Made by a program: the position numbers and the translations under genes
Notes under the pieces: generated by a model
Database searches by the model: none
What the model was told of the DNA's origin: nothing
The model's input: the letters and a program-made list of their open reading frames with translations, nothing else
Part shown: positions 1-8,563 of the stretch, piece by piece
How the letters are laid out: the number at the start of each line of letters is the position of its first letter
Numbering within the stretch: the first letter of the stretch is position 1
Assembly (NCBI GenBank): GCA_964393105.1
Contig: CAYMSM010000030.1
Span: 1-41,112 of the forward strand
Reading direction: 5' to 3'
DNA: 41,112 bases
Source of the DNA: CALMEC01 sp964393105
GTDB lineage: Bacteria; Actinomycetota; Thermoleophilia; Miltoncostaeales; Miltoncostaeaceae

Positions 1-141
1 TGACCGTCCCGGCCTGACGAACGATTGTGGCGGCATGAGCAACTGGGACGCCGCCTCCGTGGGCGGACGGGCGTCGTCACCGGTGAGGACGCCGTCGAGC
101 ACGCCCGGCCGTCAGGCGTGTGCCTGGAACGCAGTTGGGGG

Positions 142-179
142 TTCACCACCCGGTGTCTGATCTGACACCGGGTGGTGAA
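142..179. repeat. Perfect 16-bp inverted repeat
   Basis: The arm TTCACCACCCGGTGTC at 142-157 is exactly complementary to 164-179, with a 6-base loop. There is no T-run on either side, so a classical intrinsic terminator is not obvious; a protein-binding palindrome, a REP-like element or a T-less actinobacterial terminator are all possible. It lies about 140 bases beyond the end of the secreted-protein gene and is separate from the closer hairpin at 248-282. Confidence 0.75.
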
Positions 180-247
180 TGGACCACGGTAAGTGCATCG
201 GGTACTGAACGCGTATGGACGCACCGGCGGGGTCGAGGTTGGTTCCG

Positions 248-282
248 GGCCCCGCCTCTGAACGGTGCTCAGAGGCGGGGCC
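248..282 (-). terminator. Hairpin terminator of the secreted-protein gene
   Basis: A 14-bp perfect stem (248-261 with 269-282, 7-base loop), almost all G:C, begins 40 bases after the stop codon of the minus-strand gene ending at 322. It has no U-tract, which is common for intrinsic terminators in high-GC actinobacteria. Confidence 0.6.
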
Positions 283-321
283 TGCTGCTGGAGACCGGGC
301 CGGAAAGCCGTCGCTCTTCGA

Positions 322-1155
322 TCAGGTGCGCACGGAGATTGCCTGAATGATCGATCCAGAGGCTGTTGCGGTGATGCGCTGAGCCGCGGGGACGGGGAAG
401 ATCAAGACGATCGAGGTCTCCGAAAGACCACTGAGCTGCACCGCGGTCGGCCCGGTTACTTCGATCTGGCGCGTGACCTCGACGACCGTGGAGCCTCGGA
501 ACACCGCTGCGAGGACGACAACGATTGCGCTATCCGCCTCGCAGGCTTGCGTAACAGTGTCTGTCAGCGTCCCGCCGACGAACAACTTTGCCTTCGCGAT
601 GAGATTCGGTTGAAGCGCCTGAGCGGCATCCGGGGTCGCGAGTGTGACATCCGAGCCGTCATAGGTGCAGCTGACGGGCATGCGGGCCGTGATCAGGTAC
701 TTGCCGGCCTCGGGGAGGTTAAGGGTGACCAGGTTCTGATCCGTGAGCGTCTCGACGTCAACGCTGCCTGCGGGCTGGCGGGCCTCGAGGTAGCGGCCAC
801 CGGCCGCTGCCACGATCTGCGGCACCGAGAGCCCGCCGAGGGTGGAGGCGTCGTTTAGGTCGGCGGCGGCCGTCGCTGCGAGATCCGCGGAGGTAACGGT
901 CCCATCGGCGATATCAGCAGACGTGACCTGTCCATTTTGGATCTTCGCCGAGTTGACTGCGTTGTTATTGATTTTGGCCCTCTTGACCGCGTTGTTCGCG
1001 AGGTCCACCGACTTTACTTCGCCGTTCTTGATGTGCACGCTACGCACTTGGTTGAGCGTGACGCTGGCGTACGCGCCGCCGCTGAGCGCGATGAAAAGCG
1101 CGACAAGCGCGACGATCATCGATGGCGACGGTTTCTTCCATCTAGCTGGATTCAT
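322..1155 (-). CDS. Secreted or membrane-anchored protein of unknown function
   Basis: A 277-residue protein whose N-terminus (a basic start, then VALVALFIALSGGAYA) is a signal peptide or anchor of the kind that recurs in Solirubrobacterales cell-surface proteins. Residues about 35-100 form a low-complexity repeat of short Asn/Ala/Asp-rich units (VKSVDLANNAVK, INNNAVNSAKIQNG, TSADIADGTV) that probably builds a repeated turn structure. The C-terminal two thirds are Thr/Val-rich and look like a beta-sandwich. I chose the ATG at 1155 rather than the ATG at 1173 because a GGAGG lies 11 bases before it and overlaps the upstream ATG. No enzyme motif is visible. It is followed by a GC-rich hairpin. 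Function unknown; a surface-exposed stalk is a guess. Confidence 0.8.
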   Translation of the reverse strand: MNPARWKKPSPSMIVALVALFIALSGGAYASVTLNQVRSVHIKNGEVKSVDLANNAVKRAKINNNAVNSAKIQNGQVTSADIADGTVTSADLAATAAADLNDASTLGGLSVPQIVAAAGGRYLEARQPAGSVDVETLTDQNLVTLNLPEAGKYLITARMPVSCTYDGSDVTLATPDAAQALQPNLIAKAKLFVGGTLTDTVTQACEADSAIVVVLAAVFRGSTVVEVTRQIEVTGPTAVQLSGLSETSIVLIFPVPAAQRITATASGSIIQAISVRT

Positions 1156-1347
1156 CGTGTACCAAACCTCCATTGTGTGTCCGAATTGGAATGGGCCCGA
1201 TAAAGAGATTCATTCTTTCGGGCGCCTCGGACCCACACACCCACGGACGGATGGTTCGTGGGTGCCGACCGACCGATGTTTCGGCATTTTGCGCGAGAAA
1301 CGATCCGCCAGCCGGATGGTGCACCGTCGTCACGGTGCCAGGTGTGG

Positions 1348-1995
1348 TCAGCCCAGGTCGACGAGCCGTTTGGTGGTCCAGTCCACCCAGCTCTCCGGCA
1401 GGCCGGGCGCGGTGGCGAGGCGCTCCAATGCGGGCCGGTCCTCGCGGCCGTGTGCGTACGTGTGGTGAAACTCGGCGATGGTGATCGAACCCTCCGCGGT
1501 CTCGACGATCTGGGCGGAGTCACCTGCGCCGACCTCGCCTTCTTCGAGGACGCGGAGGTAGAAGCCCATGCGGTTGGCCTCGCGGAAACGGGCGGGGAAG
1601 CGGTGGTCGCCCATTCGGATGCCGAGCTTGAAGCACGGCTCGCGGGGTGAGGTGACCTTGACGAGGGCGTCACCGATGCACAGGACGTCGCCCACCTGCA
1701 CGGCCTCGTCGGTGAGACCCGTCACGGTCAGGTTCTCACCGAACTCGCCCGGCTGGAGCAGGTGCCCGAGTTCGGCCACCCACCATTCGTATGAGTCCTG
1801 CGAGTACACGTATGCCGCCATGTCCGTACCGCCGTGGACGCTCGGGTCGGCCTGGCCGTCGCCGTCGAAGCCGCCTGCCCGCAGCATCGCTCGGCCCTCG
1901 ACCGGGTACTTGAAGATGCCCGTGCTGATCAGGTTCCCGCGATAGGGAACCGGCGTCGGCTGGCCGACGTTGACGGAGCGGACTCTCTCAACCAC
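1348..1995 (-). CDS. MOSC domain-containing protein
   Basis: A 215-residue protein of the MOSC (molybdenum cofactor sulfurase C-terminal) family, closest in layout to the stand-alone YiiM type. The start RVRSVNVGQP, the centre VHGGTDMAAYVYS and GEFGENLTV, and the conserved Cys in SPREPCFKLG are the family hallmarks; that Cys is the expected persulfide or ligand residue. YiiM-type proteins bind the molybdenum cofactor and reduce N-hydroxylated compounds; that role here is inferred. The GTG at 1995 was chosen because it overlaps the stop of the upstream DUF1015 gene by 8 bases and starts at the family's usual N-terminus; a TTG at 2022 is the only upstream alternative. Translationally coupled to DUF1015. 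Confidence 0.88.
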   Translation of the reverse strand: MVERVRSVNVGQPTPVPYRGNLISTGIFKYPVEGRAMLRAGGFDGDGQADPSVHGGTDMAAYVYSQDSYEWWVAELGHLLQPGEFGENLTVTGLTDEAVQVGDVLCIGDALVKVTSPREPCFKLGIRMGDHRFPARFREANRMGFYLRVLEEGEVGAGDSAQIVETAEGSITIAEFHHTYAHGREDRPALERLATAPGLPESWVDWTTKRLVDLG

Positions 1996-3223
1996 CAGGA
2001 TTGAGGTCGATCGGCTCCTCAAGCGAATGGAACGCCACGCCGGTCAGGAGTTTGGGGAAGAAGTACGTTGACTTCTGCGGCATCGTCTCGCCCGCCTCAG
2101 CGACGTCGATCACGGCGGCTTTGGGCATCGGGCGCAGGATCAGCGCCGCGGCGACCTCGCCGGTCGAGCCCAGCTGCCACGCCTCGGCGGTGTCCTTGGT
2201 GTAGGTCAGCACCCCGTCGTGAGCGAGCGCCGCCTGGTCTTTGCCGAACGCTTGCTTGAGGATCCGCTCCTCCAACACGGCTACATCGAGTTCGGCCGCC
2301 GGTGATGACCCTCCGGTGGATGGGGCCGTGAGGATCCAGGCGCCCTTCGGCGTGACGAGCCCGAACGCAGGCGCGTCCGGTGGGGTTTGGGCAAGCGCGA
2401 GCCGCAGCGACGCCTCGCTCGTGACCTGCGCCGTGGTAAACCCGCCATCCGCCCCGTCGGGCCACTCGTTGAGCAGGCGATGGGTGGGAAGCACCACCAA
2501 CCCCGGGTCCTCGATCGCCGTCAGGCCCATCATCACGACGTCGTGAGGCCCGTCGCCGTCGCCCGCCGCGCGACGCTCCTGGCGGTATGTGACCGCGGTC
2601 TCGTAGCGGTGGTGGCCGTCGGCGATCAGGATCCAGCGGTCTGTCATCGCGGCGGTGACCGCTGCGCACCGGGCGGGGTCGTCGATCCACCAGAATCGGT
2701 TGAGCGTGCCGTCGCGACCGAGTGCCTGTGCGTGGGCCTCGCCCGTCACACCGATCGCGGTCCATACCGCGCCGATGTCGTCGGGGTAGATGCCGTACAC
2801 CGGCGAGATCTGCGTCCGCGCCCCATAGAGCAGTTTGAGCCGGTCGGCCTTTGGCCCCGCATGGGTGCGCTCGTGCGGGCGGACGACCCGTGCCTCGTAT
2901 GGCTCGACCCCGACGGTGGCCAGCAGCACCTTGCGGTCGTGGGTTGAGCCGTCGTCCAACGTGAACGTTTGCGTCCATGCGACGACGCCCGGCCTCGCGG
3001 CCCGCGCCAGCACACCTGCGCCCAACCACCCGTCGATCAGCGCGCCGACCAGGTCGTACGAGAGCTCCGGCAGCTCCAGCCGCACGGCGTTGTTGGGGCT
3101 CGCTGCCAGCAGGTCCCGTTGCTCTGCGTCGTCGATGACGTCATACGGCGGGCACACAAGGCGGTCGAGATCGCCTGCAGCCTCGCCGTACCTGAGCGCT
3201 CTGAAAGGTTGGACGTCGGCCAC
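1988..3223 (-). CDS. DUF1015 family protein
   Basis: A 411-residue full-length member of DUF1015 (COG4198), a conserved cytoplasmic family of unknown biochemical function. Typical features are QPFRALRY at the N-terminus, the CPPYDVID motif around residue 25, and the signature ADGHHRYETA near residue 205, whose His/Asp residues look like a metal or nucleotide site. The GTG start at 3223 gives the standard N-terminus; TACGAT ends 8 bases before it, so the message is probably leaderless. An upstream open frame of 210 codons in the same frame is antisense to the helicase gene and is not coding. It shares a divergent promoter region of about 50 bases with the helicase and is followed by a MOSC gene. 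Confidence 0.9.
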   Translation of the reverse strand: MADVQPFRALRYGEAAGDLDRLVCPPYDVIDDAEQRDLLAASPNNAVRLELPELSYDLVGALIDGWLGAGVLARAARPGVVAWTQTFTLDDGSTHDRKVLLATVGVEPYEARVVRPHERTHAGPKADRLKLLYGARTQISPVYGIYPDDIGAVWTAIGVTGEAHAQALGRDGTLNRFWWIDDPARCAAVTAAMTDRWILIADGHHRYETAVTYRQERRAAGDGDGPHDVVMMGLTAIEDPGLVVLPTHRLLNEWPDGADGGFTTAQVTSEASLRLALAQTPPDAPAFGLVTPKGAWILTAPSTGGSSPAAELDVAVLEERILKQAFGKDQAALAHDGVLTYTKDTAEAWQLGSTGEVAAALILRPMPKAAVIDVAEAGETMPQKSTYFFPKLLTGVAFHSLEEPIDLNPGG

Positions 3224-3231
3224 GGGTGGTG

Positions 3232-3237
3232 ATCGTA
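3232..3237 (-). promoter_or_regulatory. -10 element of DUF1015 gene (leaderless)
   Basis: TACGAT on the minus strand ends 8 bases before the GTG at 3223, and there is no Shine-Dalgarno sequence. This matches the leaderless pattern seen at ten other genes in the window. No clear -35 hexamer. Confidence 0.55.
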
Positions 3238-3262
3238 CCTGCTGCCTGTCCGCAGGGCCGCG

Positions 3263-3268
3263 TACCAT
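3263..3268 (+). promoter_or_regulatory. -10 element of helicase-nuclease gene (leaderless)
   Basis: TACCAT ends 6 bases before the GTG at 3275, without a good ribosome binding site. It faces the DUF1015 -10 element only 25 bases away, so the two promoters are back to back. Confidence 0.55.
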
Positions 3269-3274
3269 CAGCGG

Positions 3275-6226
3275 GTGGTTCTCGATGGCCTTACCGACGA
3301 GCAGCGCGACGCGGTCACCCACCCCGGTGGGCCGCTGCTGGTCGTCGCGGGCGCGGGGGCGGGGAAGACCCGGGTTCTGACGCACCGTCTGGCCTGGCTG
3401 GTCGACCAGGGTGTGGAGCCGGGAGAGATCCTGGCGTTGACGTTCAGCGCTCACGCGGCCGAGGAGCTTCGCGCCCGGGCCGAGGCGCTGCTGGGCCGGG
3501 CACACGAGACGCTGCGGGTCTCGACCTTCCACGCGTTCGCCGGCGAGCTGGCACGCGTGCAGGGTGTCGATCACGGCCTGCTGCCGCCCGCGGTCTGGGC
3601 GACCGAGGAGGATCGCGCGCTGATGCTGCTGGAGCGTATCGGCGAGCTCGACCTGATCGCGCACGACCTGCGCGGTGACCCCGGCCGCGTCGTCAGCGAG
3701 ATCCTGCGACGCATCGATCGCTGCAAGAACGAGTTGGTCGGGGCCGACGACTTCGTCGTGTTCGCCGACCACTCGCTGCAGAACGCGTCGACGTCCAAGG
3801 AGAAGCGCGAGCGCCTGAAGGACCTGGAGTTCGCCCGCGCCTACCAGGCCCATGACCGCTGGCTGGCTGAGGCAGGAATGGTCGACTACGGCGAGGCGAT
3901 CGTCCGCTCATTGGGACTCATGCGCACGCATGCCGACCGGCTCGCCGCCGTGCGCGAGGTGACCCGCCACGTGATGATCGACGAGTTCCAGGACACCGAC
4001 CACGCCCAGGCGCAGCTGCTGTACCTGCTGGCCGACACCGCCGCGAGCGTAGTGGCGGTGGGCGACGACGACCAGGGCATCTACCGCTTTCGCGGCGCGT
4101 CGACAAAGAACATCGCCGACTTTCGCGCCCGGTACCCCAAGCGTCGTGAGATTGTGCTGGAGCGAAACCACCGCTCCACCCAGGCGATCCTGGCCGCAGC
4201 CCACGCGGTCGTCGAACGCGTCCCCGAACGTGCCGAGAAGCGCCTGGTGGCGCTCGACGGCGCGACCGGTCCGGCGCCGTGCTTCTGGGTGGCGCCCGAC
4301 GAGGATGGCCAGGCGCGGGCGGTCGCGGACGAGATCCTGCGGCTGGGCGACGAGGGTATCCCGTTCGAGGAGCAAGCCGTCTTGATGGACGCGGTTCGCA
4401 CGGAGTCCCCGGCGATCGTCCGCGCGCTGGAGGCCGCCGGGATTCCCCACCAGGTGCACGGCGGACTCGGCTTGTTCGAACGCCGAGAGGTGCGTGAGAC
4501 CCTCGCATGGCTGCGCGCACTGACCGACCCGTCCGATGCCCAGGCCCACCTGCGTCTGGCGGCAGACCCCGGCCTGGAGCTTCCGTGGGGCGAGACCGCC
4601 GACGCCGTCGCCAGCGCGGCCGCCGCGGGTGTGCCTGTCACGGGCGCCCTGCTGCACGTGGCCGGCGGCGCCGGAACACCGCTGGCGATCGCGTTGGACG
4701 CGGTCGGGCCCGCTACCACCGGTCCGGCCGAGGATCTGGTGCGCGAGGTGCTGGACCGTTCGGGCCTGCGCCGGCGGGCGCTGGCCTTGGGTGGGGCCGA
4801 AGGCGCATCGCGACTGGCGGGCATGGCCTCGTTGGAGCGCCTGGCGGTCGAGATCGCCCGTCGCGACACGTCGCTCGACCCCGCAGGGCTGGTGCGCCGC
4901 CTGGTCGGGTTGTCCGAGGTCGGCCACCGCGGCCGCATCGAGCGACCCGCCCAGCGGACCGGGGTGCAGGTGTCGACGATCCATCAGAGCAAGGGCCTGG
5001 AGTTCGACGCGGTGTTCTTCGTCGGACTCGTGCACGCCCGCATGCCCGGGCGCGACCGCCAGCAGAGCGACATTCCCGATGCACTGCTGCCCGAGACGAT
5101 CCAGCGTGGCCGCGACGCGCACATCGCCGAGAAGCGCAGGTTGGCGTATGTCGCGATGACACGTGCACGCACGCACCTGTACCTGACCACCTACGAGATG
5201 GGTGAGCGGGCGCGGCAGCGCACCTCACCGTTCTTCGAGGAAGCCCGCGAAGCCATGAGCAACCCCGAGCCGGACTCGGTGGGCGCGGGCGTGAGCGTCG
5301 CGACGCTGGCAGAGGTGGGAGGAGCCCGCGAGGCGCTCGAGCTGGTCGGCCAGGCGGCGGCGTCCGCCCTCGCCGCCGGGTCTGTCGATGCCGACGCCTT
5401 GATCGTCCGTGCGGAGAGGGCGCTCCGGGAGCTCATCGCCTCGCGGGCCCGCGCGCTGACCGCCCCGCCGGACCCCGTCGTGGCGCCGGTCGTCGTGTCC
5501 ACGGCCCGGCCGGCGATCGACATCTCCCCGAGCGATCTGCAGACCTATCGCATGTGCCCGTTGCGCTTCCGATTCGGGCGGATCGACCGCGTCCCGCAGC
5601 GTGACCGTCCCGGCGGCAAGATCGGTACCGCGGCGCACCTGGCCCTCGAGGCGCACTACCGTCCCGGTGGGAGCGGAGGCGACGGCCAGGGGCTGGTCGC
5701 CCGGTTCGAGGCACAGTTGGCCAGGCTCGGCGTCGCACAGACGCCCGAGGGTGAGCAGGCGCTCCGCCGCGGGCGCGATCAGCTTCCCCGGTACCACGAA
5801 CGCGTGATGCGAAGCGGCGCGACCCCCGCCGGGGTGGAGCGCAAGTTCACGCTGCCGTTGGGTCGTCACACGGTGCGCGGGCGTGTCGATCGTATCGACC
5901 GCCACCCCCGTGGCGGTTTCCAGCTGATCGACTACAAGACTGGCCGCCCGCCCGGGATCAGCGGTGTCGGCGACGAGGACCTGGTGATCGCGCTCTACAT
6001 CGCCGCTGCCCAAGCGAACGGCTCCAAGATCCAGGGCGCGCGGTTGGAGTACGTCCTGGACGGTGACTCGCGTGTGTTCGATCCGGATCCGGCAGAGCTT
6101 GCGACCCTGGTCGAGGATGCCCGTAAGCTGGCCGACGCGGCCGCCTCGGGCGCGTTCGAGCCCCGACTGGGGTGGCACTGCGAGTCGTGTGACTTCCAGC
6201 TCCTTTGCCCTGCGAGGGATCGATGA
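3275..6226 (+). CDS. UvrD/PcrA-type helicase fused to a RecB-like nuclease
   Basis: A 983-residue superfamily 1A helicase with all motifs in order: Walker A GAGAGKT near residue 27, TFHAFAGEL, motif II DEFQDTDHAQ near 230, motif III VGDDDQGIYRFRG, ERNHRST, motif V STIHQSKGLEFD near 570 and motif VI RRLAYVAMTRAR. The C-terminal 230 residues form a PD-(D/E)XK nuclease with the DYKTG catalytic motif at about 886. Cys at about 761 (MCPLRF) and three more in CESCDFQLLC near 969-978 match the four-cysteine iron-sulfur staple of AddB/AdnA-type nucleases. It probably unwinds and resects double-strand breaks, like one half of AdnAB; no second subunit is in the window. GTG start with a leaderless -10. 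Its stop overlaps the next start (ATGA). Confidence 0.93.
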   Translation: MVLDGLTDEQRDAVTHPGGPLLVVAGAGAGKTRVLTHRLAWLVDQGVEPGEILALTFSAHAAEELRARAEALLGRAHETLRVSTFHAFAGELARVQGVDHGLLPPAVWATEEDRALMLLERIGELDLIAHDLRGDPGRVVSEILRRIDRCKNELVGADDFVVFADHSLQNASTSKEKRERLKDLEFARAYQAHDRWLAEAGMVDYGEAIVRSLGLMRTHADRLAAVREVTRHVMIDEFQDTDHAQAQLLYLLADTAASVVAVGDDDQGIYRFRGASTKNIADFRARYPKRREIVLERNHRSTQAILAAAHAVVERVPERAEKRLVALDGATGPAPCFWVAPDEDGQARAVADEILRLGDEGIPFEEQAVLMDAVRTESPAIVRALEAAGIPHQVHGGLGLFERREVRETLAWLRALTDPSDAQAHLRLAADPGLELPWGETADAVASAAAAGVPVTGALLHVAGGAGTPLAIALDAVGPATTGPAEDLVREVLDRSGLRRRALALGGAEGASRLAGMASLERLAVEIARRDTSLDPAGLVRRLVGLSEVGHRGRIERPAQRTGVQVSTIHQSKGLEFDAVFFVGLVHARMPGRDRQQSDIPDALLPETIQRGRDAHIAEKRRLAYVAMTRARTHLYLTTYEMGERARQRTSPFFEEAREAMSNPEPDSVGAGVSVATLAEVGGAREALELVGQAAASALAAGSVDADALIVRAERALRELIASRARALTAPPDPVVAPVVVSTARPAIDISPSDLQTYRMCPLRFRFGRIDRVPQRDRPGGKIGTAAHLALEAHYRPGGSGGDGQGLVARFEAQLARLGVAQTPEGEQALRRGRDQLPRYHERVMRSGATPAGVERKFTLPLGRHTVRGRVDRIDRHPRGGFQLIDYKTGRPPGISGVGDEDLVIALYIAAAQANGSKIQGARLEYVLDGDSRVFDPDPAELATLVEDARKLADAAASGAFEPRLGWHCESCDFQLLCPARDR

Positions 6227-7098
6227 GCAGCAACGTGTCCGCGCTCGAGGTGGGGCAGCCCGTCGAGGGCGTCTATGCCGTGCGCAAGAAGGAGCGGCGC
6301 CTTTCACGGCAGGGCGATCCGTACCTGGTCCTGACGCTGGCCGACGCGAGCGGCGCGATCGGGGCGTTCGTGTTCGACCAGCCCGACTTCTTCGCTGGGC
6401 AGTTCGAGGCCGGTGATCGGGTGCGGGTGGCCGGTCAGGTGATTCAGCGTCAGGGCCGTCCGGTGGTGCGGGTACGTCACCTCCGCCCGGCGGGCGACGA
6501 GGTCGGGGTGGAGGAGTTCCTACCGCGAAGCCACCGTGAGCCCGACGAGCTGATGGGCTTCGCCGTGCACCTGGCCGACGAGATCGCCGACCCGAAGCTG
6601 ACGGCGATGACGAGGGACGTGCTCGAGGACCGGACGCTTTCAGCCGGGTGGCTGACCGCGCCATGTACGCGGTCGGGCCACCACGCATACCAGGGGGGTC
6701 TGTTGGAACACACGGTCGGCGTCGCGTCGATCGCCCAGACGCTGTGCCAGTGGCACCCGCGCCTCAACGTCGACCTGCTGCTGGCCGCGGCGCTCGTGCA
6801 TGACGTGGGTCACATCCGTGGATGGCGGCTCGGCGCCACGTTCGAGCCGACCGACGAGGGCCGCATGCTGGGGCACCTGGCGATCGGCCACGAGATCGTC
6901 GATGTCGCCGCGCGCCGTGCGGGGCTCCCTGCCGAGCAGCGGCTCGCCGTGCTGCACGCGATCGGCTGGCACCACGGGCCGCCGGCAGGGCAGGGTCCGG
7001 GGGGCGCAAGCCCAGAAGCGCTCGCGCTGTGGCGGATCAACAGCCTCGAGGTGGGGGTCAAGGCCCGGCTGGAGGGCCGCGGGCCGATCGACGAGTAG
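6223..7098 (+). CDS. OB-fold/HD-domain 3'-5' exoribonuclease, YhaM-like
   Basis: A 291-residue protein with an N-terminal OB fold (residues about 10-85; VGQPVEGVYAVRKKE through GQVIQRQGRPVVRV) and a metal-dependent HD phosphohydrolase domain (about 150-275; HHAYQGGLLEHT and the AALVHDVGH doublet). This is the architecture of YhaM/CBF1-type 3'-to-5' exoribonucleases, which need Mn or Co and trim RNA or single-stranded DNA. The ATG at 6223 overlaps the helicase stop and has GAGGGA before it, so the two are co-translated. The pairing suggests nucleic-acid end processing, but a role in repair is inference. Confidence 0.88.
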   Translation: MSSNVSALEVGQPVEGVYAVRKKERRLSRQGDPYLVLTLADASGAIGAFVFDQPDFFAGQFEAGDRVRVAGQVIQRQGRPVVRVRHLRPAGDEVGVEEFLPRSHREPDELMGFAVHLADEIADPKLTAMTRDVLEDRTLSAGWLTAPCTRSGHHAYQGGLLEHTVGVASIAQTLCQWHPRLNVDLLLAAALVHDVGHIRGWRLGATFEPTDEGRMLGHLAIGHEIVDVAARRAGLPAEQRLAVLHAIGWHHGPPAGQGPGGASPEALALWRINSLEVGVKARLEGRGPIDE

Positions 7099-7126
7099 GT
7101 CTCGGTAAGAATCCTGGAGGTAGAAC

Positions 7127-7825
7127 GTGGTATTCGCAGACGCACCCCGCACCCAAGGACCGGAGACCCGCATGAAGCTACTGATCGCGATTCGTCGCCA
7201 TTTCCTATTGCTGATTCTCATGGTGTTCCTCGCCGTCGGCGCGCTCGCGACGGTGGGCGGCGCAGTCGCCTCGTCGGCCAGCGGGCCAAGCGCTGGATCC
7301 GGTGATGACAACACCGGCGCGCTCGTCGCCTCCAAGGATGACGATGATGGCGACTGCGACGAAGACGACGACGGCAAGCGCGACTCCGACGATGACGACG
7401 ACGACGGCGACGGCAGGCGAGACGCGCTGGACACCGATGACGACAACGACCGCATCCGCGATGCCAACGACACGGATGACGACAACGACGGCATCTCCGA
7501 CAGCCGCGACCTGGACCACGACAACGACGGTCTCGTCGACACCAAGGACACCGACGACGACAACGACTGTGTCCTGGACGCGAGGGACAAGGACTTGGAC
7601 AACGACGGCGTCAACAGCAACCGCGACCGTGACGACGACGGCGACGGCATCCGCGACGGTCGCGACAACGATGACGACAACGACGGCATCTCCGACAGCC
7701 GCGACAACGATGATGACAACGACCGCGTCCGTGACGGCCGCGACACCGACCGCGACAACGACGGCCTCTCGAACGGCCGCGACGACGACGACGACAACGA
7801 CGGAACGCTCGACCGCAACGAGTAG
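7127..7825 (+). CDS. Secreted acidic protein with calcium-type Asp repeats
   Basis: A 232-residue protein: a basic n-region, a long hydrophobic segment (HFLLLILMVFLAVGALATVG) ending near Ala-Val-Ala, then about 170 residues made almost only of Asp, Asn, Gly, Arg and Ser. The repeats follow a pattern of about 11-13 residues such as DDDNDGISDSRD and DTDDDNDRIRDA, the DxDxDG loop type of thrombospondin type 3 repeats, which bind calcium. Two Cys in the tail could pair. No anchor or enzyme domain is visible. The GTG at 7127 has a perfect GGAGG 7 bases upstream; the ATG at 7172 would start exactly at the signal peptide and is a reasonable alternative. Probably an extracellular calcium-binding or matrix protein. 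Confidence 0.8.
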   Translation: MVFADAPRTQGPETRMKLLIAIRRHFLLLILMVFLAVGALATVGGAVASSASGPSAGSGDDNTGALVASKDDDDGDCDEDDDGKRDSDDDDDDGDGRRDALDTDDDNDRIRDANDTDDDNDGISDSRDLDHDNDGLVDTKDTDDDNDCVLDARDKDLDNDGVNSNRDRDDDGDGIRDGRDNDDDNDGISDSRDNDDDNDRVRDGRDTDRDNDGLSNGRDDDDDNDGTLDRNE

Positions 7826-7864
7826 GAACCTCCGCCGGAGACGGCGTCAAGCGAACTCCTGAAC

Positions 7865-7893
7865 ACATCGGGCTCCTGTACGGAGCCCGATGT
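7865..7893. terminator. Bidirectional hairpin terminator
   Basis: A 12-bp perfect stem (7865-7876 with 7882-7893, 5-base loop) lies between the stop of the acidic protein gene at 7825 and the stop of the converging CGNR gene at 7896. It is placed to stop transcription from both sides; followed by GTTAT on the plus strand. Confidence 0.8.
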
Positions 7894-7895
7894 CG

Positions 7896-8459
7896 TTATC
7901 CCTCGGCTACGTCCGTCGTCTTGCGGCGACGATGGCGGAACGCCGCGCCCTTCTCCCGGTTGCCGCAGATCTCCATCGAGCACCAGCGCCTGGACCTGTT
8001 CTTCGAAGTGTCCAGGAACGCCCACCGGCAGCAATCCCGTCTGCAGAGCTTCAACTGGCGCCAGCTGCCGCGATCCATCGCGCGGTGGGCACCCGCGAGG
8101 ATCTGGCCCAGGGCGCCATCGATCCCGACAGCCGCGGGCTCGATGACCGTTGAGCCGTCGGTCCTGAAGCGCATGGTCAGCCCTGCCCGCCGGGCCGCGT
8201 CCTGCAGCACGGAATGCGCGTCAGAGGGCAGCGGCACTCCCATGTTGACGCCGACCAGATCGCGCAGAGCTTCGCGAACTGCGATGGCACGTTGCAGGTC
8301 GTCGCGCGTCGGCGGCTTCCGTCCCGCGAGCGGCAGTCCGGCTTGGCTCAGCCACGAGCGCAGGGCCTGAGGGTTGGACAGTTCGTCGGGCCCTTCCTCC
8401 AAGTCGACGGTGTTGAGGAAGCTCTGGACAAGCTCAAGGTCTGAATGGGCGTCGGGCAT
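7896..8459 (-). CDS. CGNR zinc-finger protein (ABATE/DUF1470 family)
   Basis: A 187-residue protein with an N-terminal ABATE domain (residues about 8-130) and a C-terminal CGNR zinc finger: Cys in LCRRDCCRWAFLD, then CSMEICGNREK, which supplies the zinc-binding cysteines. Members are thought to be stress-linked transcription regulators because of the finger and the arginine-rich end, but no target is established. I chose the ATG at 8459 because TACGCT ends 7 bases before it (leaderless pattern); an in-frame ATG at 8465 lies one base from that hexamer and is unlikely. It is a single gene, ending at a shared terminator. Confidence 0.88.
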   Translation of the reverse strand: MPDAHSDLELVQSFLNTVDLEEGPDELSNPQALRSWLSQAGLPLAGRKPPTRDDLQRAIAVREALRDLVGVNMGVPLPSDAHSVLQDAARRAGLTMRFRTDGSTVIEPAAVGIDGALGQILAGAHRAMDRGSWRQLKLCRRDCCRWAFLDTSKNRSRRWCSMEICGNREKGAAFRHRRRKTTDVAEG

Positions 8460-8466
8460 GACCATA

Positions 8467-8472
8467 AGCGTA
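8467..8472 (-). promoter_or_regulatory. -10 element of CGNR gene (leaderless)
   Basis: TACGCT on the minus strand ends 7 bases before the ATG at 8459 and decides between two candidate starts. Confidence 0.5.
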
Positions 8473-8499
8473 GCGCATCGATGCAACCAGTAATGGCGT

Positions 8500-8527
8500 T
8501 TGACTGGTGCGGAAGAACCGGTAAACT
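8500..8527 (+). promoter_or_regulatory. Promoter, TTGACT-16-TAAACT
   Basis: TTGACT at 8500-8505 and TAAACT at 8522-8527 are separated by 16 bases, a good housekeeping sigma match. Transcription would start near 8534, giving a leader of about 30 bases before the ATG at 8564. Confidence 0.6.
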
Positions 8528-8563
8528 CATATCAATGGTTTGAGCGACTGGGAGTGTGAGGTG

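Larger units (their letters stand above)
1..321. other. Intergenic stretch without a confident gene
   Basis: No reading frame here looks like a real protein. On the minus strand a frame is open from a possible GTG at 102 to the window edge, which could be the 5' end of a gene lying outside the window, but it has no visible ribosome binding site and no family I recognise. The stretch holds two strong inverted repeats, listed separately, at 142-179 and 248-282. Confidence 0.4.

Noticed and set aside
5225..6688. Minus-strand open frame of 487 codons
   Set aside because: Antisense to the helicase-nuclease and YhaM-like genes, with low-complexity Arg-rich composition.
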